NCBI GenBank assembly: GCA_017881985.1
Contig: JADGQH010000142.1
Span: forward strand, 1 to 8,196
DNA from: Chloroflexota bacterium
Lineage (GTDB): Bacteria > Chloroflexota > Limnocylindria > Limnocylindrales > CSP1-4
Length of the DNA stretch: 8,196 nt
Reading direction: 5' to 3'
The notes under the pieces are model-generated. The model was not told where the DNA came from, made no database searches, and saw nothing but the letters and a program-made list of their open reading frames with translations. Position numbers and translations under genes: made by a program. Shown here piece by piece: positions 1 through 7,900 of the stretch; the stretch's first letter is position 1; each line of letters begins with the position of its first letter.

Positions 1-3000
1 GAGCGCCGGGACGGTGTTCGTCGCGACGCCCGTCGGGCAGGCGACCGCGGTTACGACCGGGGAGCCGGCAGCGAGGATGCCGAGTCCGCGGTTGCCCCCG
101 AGGGCGAACCGGAAGGGGACGGCTGAGCCCGCGGTCGCGATATTGAGGGTCGGCGGATTCTTGACCGGGATCAGGAAGCCGCTGAACGGCCACCGGAGCG
201 AGAGCGTGGCCTGCCCGTGTGCCGGGGCGTAGTCGACATCCGAGGGGGCCAGGTTGACCGGCGCGGGCGCGCCGTTGAAGTACGCGTCGACGCCGTAGCT
301 CCCGGCCGGGAGGCTTCCGAGCGTCGAGGCAGGGACGACCACCCGGCCGACCGGGTCGGTCCTGCCGGCGAAGACCCTGGTGACGCCCGAGCTGGCCGGG
401 CCGGTGCCCGTGAAGATGACGAAGACGGGCCGCTGGAACAGGGCCGCCGGAGGCGAGCCCGCGCTCAGGGTCGCCACCACGGACAACGGCCCGCCATAGG
501 TCTGGGTCCCGAGCGTGCCGGACAGGGTCAGGGTCGTGGACTGCGCCGTCACGGACACGTTGGCGGTCGCGCCCGACGGCGTGTCGGCGCCATCACCGGC
601 GAAGTTGGCCGTGACCGGGTACAAGCCGGGAGTGAGGGTCGCCAGGAGCGTCACGCTCGCCTGACCGTTCGCATTGGTGATCGCCGGGATCAGCGAGGAG
701 CCGATCCCGATGTGCAGCACCTTGCCGGCGAGCAGGGTCCCGCCGGACGAAAGTTTCGCCGCGACCGTGAAGCTGCTGCCGTAGGCGACCGTCGTGGGCG
801 GCACGGAGGTGAACGCGGTCACCGTGGCCGCGGGCGTCGTCGTCGTGCCCGTCGGGGCTCCCGGGATGGACCCGGGATGGTAGTAGGCACCGACGTTCGC
901 GTCGAGCGTGACGCGACCGTCGCCGTTCGCCGCCTGCACCATGAACGCCACGCTGCCCGGATCGACGCTGGCGGCAAGCTGCAGCGTGCCGGTCCACAGC
1001 GAGGGATCGAGCGCGTCCTGGACAAGATCGATGGACCGCCACGTCCCCTGCTGGCCCACCAGCGGAGGGATCGTCCATGTCACCCAGACGGCCTGGATTC
1101 CCGCCGTCGGGTCACCGAGCGCCCGTGCCTTGAAGGTGAGCGTGCCGGTGCTGGCGTCGATGCTCGAGTCCACGCCGGTGATGGTCGGCGGGGCGGCAAG
1201 CGCCGCCGCGCTGAGGTCGTTGCTGTAGAAGAGCCGGAAGTCCATGTCCGAGAACTGGCGGCGCGTGCTCGTGAGGGGATTCGCGTCCGAGACGTGCTGG
1301 ACGGGCGTGACCTGCAGGCGGGTGACCCCCGCGCCGCCGATCGCGTCGAACGAGTTGACCGACCACGGCTCGACCGGGAAGAGCACGTCCGTGAAGAACG
1401 GCGCGTGGATGCCCCGCAGCTCCGTGGCGGGAGCGGCCGTGAGCGGGGTAACGCCGCTCGTCTCCGTGTAGGTGGCCCCGCGCAAGCCCGCGCCGCGCAG
1501 GAGATAGCCGGCGCTCGGCGACGTAACGTTGGCGCTCACGAGGGGAAGGATCGGCTGCATCGGGCGCAGCACAACGCTGCCGTCGGGTGGGGTCAGGTAC
1601 GTGGCGGCCGGGCCGCTCGTGAGGTCGGGGTTCGTGAGCTGGAGGGTGTGGGACGCAAGCGCCCCGGTCACGCTCGTGTCCGCCGTGGCGAGACCCAGCG
1701 CGCTGCCGGGCGTCCCGGTCGCGACGGGGGTGATCGAGGCGATGGTGCTCGAATCGGGCGCCTGGTAGATCCGCCCCTGCGGCAGGTTGACGCCGAGCAT
1801 GGGCAGCCCGAAGAGCGTCGACTCGAGGAGCGCCTTCTCGTCGAGCGCGGTCAGCGAGGGCGTGGTCTTCAGGTAGACGCGCTTGGAGCGAACGAGCGCA
1901 TCGCCGACCGCGACCGGGGTCGGCTGGCCCTGCGGGTCGGTCGTCACCAGGAGCTGCCGCGAGAACTCGGCGTAGATCCGCTCGCTGTACGCGAGGAAAT
2001 CGGTGTCGCCGTACTGGTAACCGGTCCCCGCGATGAGCGTTGCCTTCCTGCCGGCAAATGCCTCCGCCCAGTCCATCGGCTGGGTCACGTTGGGGATCGC
2101 GTCGCCGTTGACGATGTTGTAGCCGGAATGGCAGCCCGCGCTGAAGACGATCGAGTTCGTGAAGTCGGTCGACGACGACCCGAGCTCGGTCGAGAGGACG
2201 TTGGTCGCGTAGTCGGCCGCCAGCGCGTCGTTGGCGCTGAAGTGACCGGCCAGGAAGACGAGGTCGTGCCGACCGGACTGCAGCAGGGCCTGGCGGAGGT
2301 CGGCGCCGGTCCACGAATGGAGCCGATCGGGGGTTCCGTTCACGGTCACGAGGCCGGGTGCCACGCCCTCATTGGTGATCAGGGTCGCGTTCCCGGAGCC
2401 GCCGATGCCGGCTCGGAGGTTGGACGCGACGGCGTCCGCGGCATCCTGGAGGAAGTCATAACCGGTCACGAGCGAGCTCGTGGGGGTCGCCACGACGCCG
2501 TTGGTCAGCCCGTTGTAGGCATCGAGCATGCCGCCGATCTCGGCGGGCGTCTCGATGAGCCGGCCGACCGCGAGGTCCGGCACGGGGAACTTTGTGCCCA
2601 GCACCGAGACCTGGTCCCGGGTGCCGTATGCATCCTGGTTGAGGACGTAGCCAAGCCGCAGGCTCGCCTGGGATGCGCTCGCGTCGAGCACGGGCGGGAC
2701 GTACAGGGTCTCGTTGCCCAGCAGCGCGGGATCCGGGTAGCGGAAGAAGGGAATCACCCCGTCGCTGCCGATGACCACCACGTACCGGACGGGGTTGTCG
2801 GAGCGGTAGGCGTCCACGATCCGCTTGATGGCCGACCCGACCAGGTTCTTGGCATACGGACAGCTCGCGTGGGCGTCAGCCTGGTTGTTGAGGGAGGCCA
2901 CGGCGGCGTCGGCGTTCACGTCGACGATCGCGCCGTTGACCTTTGCGCTGAACGCGGCCAGCTTGCCGGCCAGCGTGGCATCGATCGTCATCCGGTGGCT

Positions 3001-4800
3001 GTCCGTGAGGATGACCGTGCCGACGCTGCCAGCCGGGGCCGTGGGGCCGCTCGCCTGGTCGGAGACGCCGACACAGGGGCTGCCCTCGCGCGTCACCGCG
3101 AGGGAGAACGCGTTGGACGGGTCGAACGCGCCGTTCTTGCCCTGGACGCGGATGTAGACGAAGCCCGTGTTGTTCCAGGTGTTGACGGAGACGCTCTCAG
3201 CCGCCAGCCCGGTCCCGGCCGAGACCGCGAGCAGGCTCGAGGTCTGGGCGCTCGTGAAGATCTTCGGGTCGTTCGGGAAGCCGCCGCTCCACTGCGAGGG
3301 GCTCCACTGCGAGGGGCTCCACTGCGAGGGCGACCACTGCGAAGGGGACCATTGCGACGGGCTCCACTGGGACGGGCTCCACTGCGAGGGCGACCACTGC
3401 GACGGTGCCCACTGCGAGGCGCTCCACTGCGAAGGCGACCATTGCGACGGGCTCCACTGCGATGGGCTGAAGCCGGCCGTGTTCAGGGTCGGGTTCCAGT
3501 TGGTCGGATCCCATGCCGAGGGGTTGTACTGGGAGGTGTTGAAGGCATCGCCGGGAGCGCTGGCGTCCTGCTTGGCGAGGTCCGTCAGCGCGAGCGAGGG
3601 CCCGGTCGTGGACGTCGCGCCCGCCGTCAGCGCGGCGTACGCGGCCCCGATGTCGCTGAAGACGATGAGGTCGTAATCGGCGGGCAGCTGGGACAGCGTG
3701 ATGTCGACGCGCCCGTTGGGCAGGATCGGCACCTTGAACCAGCGCGCCTCGCCCTGGTTCTGGAGGTAGCCCGACGCCGTCGCCTGGCCGTTCGTGTCGA
3801 GCGAGAGCGGTGTCGCGGTCGGCCAGGAGGTGTTGTTCGGCTCGACGCGGACGCAGTTCGAGAACGCCGACGGAGGCCCGCCGGGGAGGCTGGCCTGCGC
3901 GCGGACATACGTGCCCTCGGTCAGGGTGGGGAAGTCGAGGGCGAACGCCGCGATCCCGTTCGAATTCGTGGTGATCGAGCTCGGGGCTGGGTTGAGCAGT
4001 GCGGGTTCCGGGTCGCCGCAGGTGAGGCTCGTGTAGAAGCTCAGCTGGTACGCCGTCCCGAATGGAACGCTGTCCTTGACCAGGCCGGCAATGCCGCCGT
4101 TCGGGACTGCGCCGAAGAGGACCGGTGCGGGAGCCGGTGGCACAGCCGGCGTCACCGACACGTTGTCGAGCGCGATCCCAAAGGCGCTGCCGGGTGCGTC
4201 GGTCGACACGAACGACAGCTGCGTGGTCGTCCCGGTTGCCTGGACGGTGACCTGATCGTGGGTCCACTGCATGTTGCTCGACGAGGATCCAGGGTTGTGG
4301 TCGACATGCAGCGGCGTCGACGCTCCCCACTTGACGTCCATTCCGGCGGGGGCGTCCGTGCTGGGACGCTCGAAGTTGGCCGAGTAGTCAAAGGAGACGA
4401 GGTACGCCTGTCCGGGGATCGTCGTGAGGACTTGGGAGATTGCCCCCGCGATCCGCTGGTTCGCGTCCGGAGCGCTGCCATCGAGGTCGATGGACTGGGA
4501 ACCCTCGGACGGCGACCAGTACCCCTTGATGACGTCGACCGAGCCGCTGTCGAGGGACCAGCCCGTGATGCCGGGCGCCGGGGAAACGTAGGTGTCGAAC
4601 GTCGAAGCGTTGACGACGGGCGGCAGCTCGAAGCCACCGTTGGTGACGAGGTTGGCCAGGGTCGGCGCGAGGCTCGTGAAGACCGAGCTACCGGTCGCGA
4701 CCGAGACCGATGGGACGCCAGGGAGGCCGCTGACCGCGAGCGCAACCGCGGCCGCCAGGCCAGGCCAGCGCGACGAGCGCGCGCCACGAGCCCTACTCAC
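1..4800 (-). CDS. Secreted multidomain gingipain-like (C25 family) cysteine peptidase homologue with SPSQW repeat array, 3' end outside window
   Basis: The frame is open for 1600 codons from GTG 4800 to the left edge with no stop, so the C-terminus is missing. Residues 1-35 look like a signal peptide (Arg-rich start, hydrophobic 14-35, likely cleavage after SVA35). In order follow: choice-of-anchor-C/DUF642-like domain (about 50-216; LVTNGGFE, ITGW, GYWSPSEGSQSIDLDG, ALDNVSV), an Ig-like domain with a Cys261/Cys316 pair, a PPC-like domain (320-385, starting EPNN), a Trp-rich pentapeptide array (421-504), a second beta domain (508-576), and a C25-like domain (about 593-1010). The last carries VVVIGSD (674-680), PDLAVGRL (741-748), candidate catalytic His853 in FLAGHFS and Cys890 in FSAGCHSG. 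Their 37-residue spacing is close to the 33 of gingipain R. Beyond lie a beta-rich region, Ig-like domains (about 1325-1418 and 1419-1530) and a PxKF-like tail (from 1538, motif PFRF 1562-1565). Family assignment is by motif; proteolytic activity and substrate are inferred. Start choice is uncertain: in-frame ATG 4863 would add 21 residues, but GTG 4800 gives the better signal peptide. Confidence 0.88.
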   Translation of the reverse strand, partial: MSRARGARSSRWPGLAAAVALAVSGLPGVPSVSVATGSSVFTSLAPTLANLVTNGGFELPPVVNASTFDTYVSPAPGITGWSLDSGSVDVIKGYWSPSEGSQSIDLDGSAPDANQRIAGAISQVLTTIPGQAYLVSFDYSANFERPSTDAPAGMDVKWGASTPLHVDHNPGSSSSNMQWTHDQVTVQATGTTTQLSFVSTDAPGSAFGIALDNVSVTPAVPPAPAPVLFGAVPNGGIAGLVKDSVPFGTAYQLSFYTSLTCGDPEPALLNPAPSSITTNSNGIAAFALDFPTLTEGTYVRAQASLPGGPPSAFSNCVRVEPNNTSWPTATPLSLDTNGQATASGYLQNQGEARWFKVPILPNGRVDITLSQLPADYDLIVFSDIGAAYAALTAGATSTTGPSLALTDLAKQDASAPGDAFNTSQYNPSAWDPTNWNPTLNTAGFSPSQWSPSQWSPSQWSASQWAPSQWSPSQWSPSQWSPSQWSPSQWSPSQWSPSQWSPSQWSGGFPNDPKIFTSAQTSSLLAVSAGTGLAAESVSVNTWNNTGFVYIRVQGKNGAFDPSNAFSLAVTREGSPCVGVSDQASGPTAPAGSVGTVILTDSHRMTIDATLAGKLAAFSAKVNGAIVDVNADAAVASLNNQADAHASCPYAKNLVGSAIKRIVDAYRSDNPVRYVVVIGSDGVIPFFRYPDPALLGNETLYVPPVLDASASQASLRLGYVLNQDAYGTRDQVSVLGTKFPVPDLAVGRLIETPAEIGGMLDAYNGLTNGVVATPTSSLVTGYDFLQDAADAVASNLRAGIGGSGNATLITNEGVAPGLVTVNGTPDRLHSWTGADLRQALLQSGRHDLVFLAGHFSANDALAADYATNVLSTELGSSSTDFTNSIVFSAGCHSGYNIVNGDAIPNVTQPMDWAEAFAGRKATLIAGTGYQYGDTDFLAYSERIYAEFSRQLLVTTDPQGQPTPVAVGDALVRSKRVYLKTTPSLTALDEKALLESTLFGLPMLGVNLPQGRIYQAPDSSTIASITPVATGTPGSALGLATADTSVTGALASHTLQLTNPDLTSGPAATYLTPPDGSVVLRPMQPILPLVSANVTSPSAGYLLRGAGLRGATYTETSGVTPLTAAPATELRGIHAPFFTDVLFPVEPWSVNSFDAIGGAGVTRLQVTPVQHVSDANPLTSTRRQFSDMDFRLFYSNDLSAAALAAPPTITGVDSSIDASTGTLTFKARALGDPTAGIQAVWVTWTIPPLVGQQGTWRSIDLVQDALDPSLWTGTLQLAASVDPGSVAFMVQAANGDGRVTLDANVGAYYHPGSIPGAPTGTTTTPAATVTAFTSVPPTTVAYGSSFTVAAKLSSGGTLLAGKVLHIGIGSSLIPAITNANGQASVTLLATLTPGLYPVTANFAGDGADTPSGATANVSVTAQSTTLTLSGTLGTQTYGGPLSVVATLSAGSPPAALFQRPVFVIFTGTGPASSGVTRVFAGRTDPVGRVVVPASTLGSLPAGSYGVDAYFNGAPAPVNLAPSDVDYAPAHGQATLSLRWPFSGFLIPVKNPPTLNIATAGSAVPFRFALGGNRGLGILAAGSPVVTAVACPTGVATNTVPAL
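3289..3468 (-). repeat. 12 x 15-bp tandem repeat encoding SPSQW pentapeptides
   Basis: Twelve uninterrupted 15-bp units encode residues 445-504 of the C25-like protein. Ten units read SPSQW; unit 4 is SASQW and unit 5 is APSQW. Trp therefore recurs exactly every fifth residue. Codons vary between units (Ser as AGC, TCG or TCC; Pro as CCA, CCG, CCT or CCC; Gln as CAG or CAA) while the peptide is nearly constant, which suggests selection on the protein rather than a very recent DNA-level expansion only. The array ends in SGGF, leading into the next beta domain. I do not recognise a named repeat family for it. A rigid extracytoplasmic linker or an aromatic ligand-binding surface are possible roles. 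Confidence 0.95.
3481..3540 (-). repeat. Four decayed pentapeptide units preceding the SPSQW array
   Basis: Residues 421-440 read as NTSQY, NPSAW, DPTNW and NPTLN, matching the pattern x-P-[ST]-x-[WY] of the main array with substitutions. They are in the same 15-bp period and are separated from the first perfect unit by four residues (TAGF). I read them as diverged older units or an alternative half of the same structural element; the grouping is by eye. Confidence 0.6.
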
Positions 4801-4806
4801 GAAGCA

Positions 4807-4817
4807 CCCCCCCCACC
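4807..4817 (-). promoter_or_regulatory. G-rich ribosome-binding region with G8 homopolymer before GTG 4800
   Basis: On the coding strand GGTGGGGGGGG lies 6 nt upstream of the GTG start at 4800. It is the only purine-rich stretch at a suitable distance and supports this start, although it lacks the usual AGGAGG core. The run of eight G could slip during replication. A GTG at 4807 opens a five-codon out-of-frame ORF (ending TAG at 4793) that overlaps the main start. Confidence 0.4.
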
Positions 4818-4880
4818 GTCTCAGGCCAACGGCGAGCCCAAATTGGATCGCGCTGGCAAGCATCTGGGCCTGAAGTGGGC

Positions 4881-4909
4881 AGGCTACGGGGAACCGGGCG
4901 ATCCGGCAA
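4881..4909 (-). promoter_or_regulatory. Weak sigma70-like promoter candidate
   Basis: Coding-strand TTGCCG (4909-4904) and TAGCCT (4886-4881) are separated by exactly 17 nt. They match the TTGACA and TATAAT consensus at 4 and 3 of 6 positions. A transcript would begin near 4873, leaving about 70 nt of leader before GTG 4800. Such matches arise by chance in GC-rich DNA, so this is only a candidate. Confidence 0.2.
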
Positions 4910-4956
4910 GACCCCGTATGCACCCCGACTGGTCCGAGGCCCGCCGGAGGATCGGG

Positions 4957-7900
4957 TCAGAGGAAGGCGAGCGTCTCTTCGATGGCCGCGTCGAGCCCGA
5001 GAGTTCGCCCGTCCTGCCAGGCCGCGGCCGCGCCGGCGGCCAGCGCCCGGCGCGATGCGTCGAGCTGGCCGTCGAGCTCCGCCCGGTCGGCGGGCCCGCG
5101 CGGCGCCCCGATCTCGTCGCGCATGGACGACCCGGCACCGGCCAGCCGCAGGGCAACCTCGTGCTGCTCGAGCAGCGTCGCGAGCACGGCCACGTCCTCG
5201 AGCATGAACGCCAGCGCCCACTTGTCCCCGTGGTCCCGATAGGTCCGCAGCGCCCGCATGAACAGGTTCCGCGTCGCCCTGTAGTCGCCCTGGGAGCGGG
5301 TCAGGAGGCCCAGGTTGTGCTCTCCGAGCGCGATCATCCAGGGGTCGCCGGTCTCGCGCCGGAGGCGCAGGCTCTCCTCCTGGCAGAGGCGCGCCTCCTC
5401 GACGTTCCCTTTCAACAGGAGCACGTTGCCCAGGTTCATGAGCGAGATCGCGATCGCGCCCTTGTCCCCGGCCTCGACCCGGAGGCCGAGGCCTTCCTCG
5501 TGGAGCGCCCACGATCGGTCGTAGTCCCCGTCGTATTCGGCCATGATCCCGAGGTTGGAGAGGAGCGCCCCCATCGCGGCCTTGTCGCCGAGCTCGCGGC
5601 GGATCTCGAGGCTCGCCTCGAGGAGCGCGCGGGCCGTCACGAAGTCGCCGCGCGTCGCCGCCACCGTCCCCTGGACCTGGGTCACGCGGCCCAGGCCGAC
5701 GCGGTCGCCGATCAGCTCGAAGCGGTCGCGAGCCGCGGTCAGCCAGCTCGACGCCTCGTCGTATTCGCCGCGCTTCCGGGCAAGGTCGGCGAGCGCGACG
5801 TCGGTCCAGGCAGTTGCCGACGGGTCGGCCGTGCCGTCCGCAAGCGCGAGCGCGTCCCGGTACGCGCGGCCGGCTCCGGGCCAGTCACCGGCCACCTCCA
5901 GCGCCTCGCCGAGGCGGCGGGTGACCTCCCAGCGGTCCATGCCCTCGAGCAGCGGCGCCGCGCGTTCGAAGTAGCTGATCGCGGCGGCGTTCGCGTAGGT
6001 CGCCTGGGCCGCCTTCCCGGCCCTCACCAGGTACTCGCGCTTCTTCGCCGGGTTGTCGCCGTGCCAGTAGTGGTGCGCCAGCAGGTCCAGGTTCCGGTCG
6101 ATCGCCTCGGGCTCGCTCTCCTCCACGTACCTGCCCACCCGTCCGTGGAGCGACGCCCGGATCCCGAACGGGAGGCTCTCGTAGGCGACCTCCTGGGTGA
6201 CGACGTGCTTGAACAGGTACGAGTCGTCGGCCTCGACGTCGAGGTGGACCAGCTCGGCCTCGCGCAGGCGCACCAGGTGGTCGCGCACGTCGGCGAGGTC
6301 GCCGAGCTCGGGGTGGACGCTCGGCAGCCACGCGGCACGGAACAGGCGCCCGATCACGCTCGCGACCTTGAGCGTCCGGCGCGGAGACTCCGCGAGCGCG
6401 TCGATTCGGCTGAGGATCAGGCTCTGGAGGCTGTCCGGCAGCTCGAGCGCGCCGAGCGCGACCGTGTCGGTCGGATCGATCCCCTGGGCCCGGATGTAGG
6501 TCAGCAGCTCCTCGACGTAGAACGGGTTGCCCTGCGAACGGGCCGTGACGAGCTCCACGAGCGAGTCGGCGGCATCGACGCTGCCCCCGGACTCCTGCTC
6601 GAGCTTGGCGCGGATGAGCAGCGCGGCATCGGCCCGGTCGAGCTCCGAGAGGGCGATCTCGGAGAAGCCGGCGAGGCGCTCGATCCCGAGCGTGGCGCCG
6701 GGCGACGTGGCCGGGCGCATGGCCACGACGAGAAGCACGTGGAGCGATGGGCAGGCGCGGGCGAGCGCCACGAGCAGGTCCCGGGAGAGCGGGTCGAGCC
6801 AGTGGCAGTCCTCGAGGACGAGCACGAGCGGGTGGCGAGCGGCTCGCGCCTGGAGGCAGGCCACGAGCAGGCTCTCGAGCGACGCCTTGCGGACCTTCGC
6901 GTCGAAGGGCCTCGTGAGATCGTTGTCCGGGATCTCGATGTCGAGGACCACGTCGAGGAGGGGTGCCCTCGCCACGAGGGATGGGTCGATCGCGGCCAGC
7001 TCCAGCTCCAGCTCGCGGACGCGTTCGGGCGCCGGCTTGTCGAGGTGGACGTGCAGCAGTCGACGCCACACCTCCCGCCACGGGAAGTAGCTGGTGTTCG
7101 CCCCGTATGCCTGGCATTCCCCGGTGGCAACCATCACGCCGCCCCGGCGCGCATCACGGACCAGCTCCGCGACGAGCCGCGACTTGCCGAGCCCGGCCTC
7201 GGCGGTGATCGCGACGATGCGCCCGGTTCCCGCCGCCGCATCGTCGAGCCGGGCACGCAGCGCCTCGACCTCCGAGGCGCGACCGAACATGGGGAGCCGG
7301 TACCGCGTGCGGCGCATCCTCCCCTCGCGAGCCCCCGCGAGCGAGAAGGCGGTTACGGGCGCGGACTTGCCCTTCACGGACAAGGGTGCCAACGGCTCCC
7401 ACGAGAACGCCTCGCCGGCCGCATTCCGGACCGCCTCGGAGGCATAGACGCGGCCGGCCGGCGCCGCCGACATCAGGCGCGCCGACAGGTTGACGGCGTC
7501 GCCGAGGCACACGAACGTGCGCCGCATCGGGTGGCCGTACGTGCCGCTTCGGAGCTGGCCGTGGGCGATCCCCACCTGGATCCCGGTCACGGCCGTGGCG
7601 CCCTCAAGGTCGAGGAGGGCCAGGGCCGCGGCGGCGGCCCGCGCCGCGTCGTCCTCGTGCGCGATCGGCGAGCCGAAGACGCCGTAGAGGTAGGCGCCCT
7701 TGTCCCCGAGCGTGAGCTGGAGGGCCGTGCCTCCGAACCCGCGCAGGATCCGCTGCGCGCCGCTTACGAACGCGTCGAGCTTCGCGATCGCCTCGTCATC
7801 GGCGTCGTAGTCGATGCCCCCGAACCGGAGGAAGAGCGGATACGCCGCCCGCAGCTCGGCGAGGAGCTCCCCGCGACCCGCCCGCAGGCGCTCGTAGACC

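Larger units (their letters stand above)
4801..4956. other. Intergenic spacer between the two minus-strand genes
   Basis: The spacer is 156 bp. I find no convincing intrinsic terminator (no strong GC stem followed by a T tract) after the stop at 4957, so read-through from the ATPase gene into the C25-like gene is possible. The two genes use the same reading frame, and the first gene's TGA (4959-4957) is the upstream in-frame stop for the second. In-frame alternative starts in the spacer are ATG 4863 and GTG 4923. Confidence 0.7.

Noticed and set aside
1112..2314. Minus-strand 400-aa Arg-rich ORF
   Set aside because: Offset-frame shadow of the C25-like domain region; low-complexity R/P/G composition typical of GC-rich alternative frames.
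3289..3468. CRISPR or other non-coding direct repeat array
   Set aside because: No spacers, a strict 15-bp period, and in-frame coding with synonymous variation; it is a protein repeat.
3167..3676. Plus-strand ORF rich in HCEG/HCDG repeats, resembling a metal-binding His/Cys protein
   Set aside because: It is the antisense translation of the SPSQW array; the minus frame has a coherent 1600-codon protein with recognisable domains and the 15-bp period explains the repeats.
3197..4330. Minus-strand 377-aa ORF with AVEP/MVAF repeats
   Set aside because: Out-of-frame shadow of the C25-like gene; Arg/Pro-rich with no domain sense before its repeats.
4837..4846. Short near-palindrome CCAATTTGG in the spacer as an operator
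   Set aside because: Only four-base arms; too short to support a binding site.
4793..5512. Minus-strand 239-aa ORF crossing the intergenic spacer
   Set aside because: Arg/Pro/Gly-rich shadow of the TPR gene tail that happens to stay open through the spacer.
5885..7117. Minus-strand 410-aa ORF inside the ATPase gene
   Set aside because: Offset-frame shadow of the AAA+/TPR coding region, which has intact motifs in the other frame.
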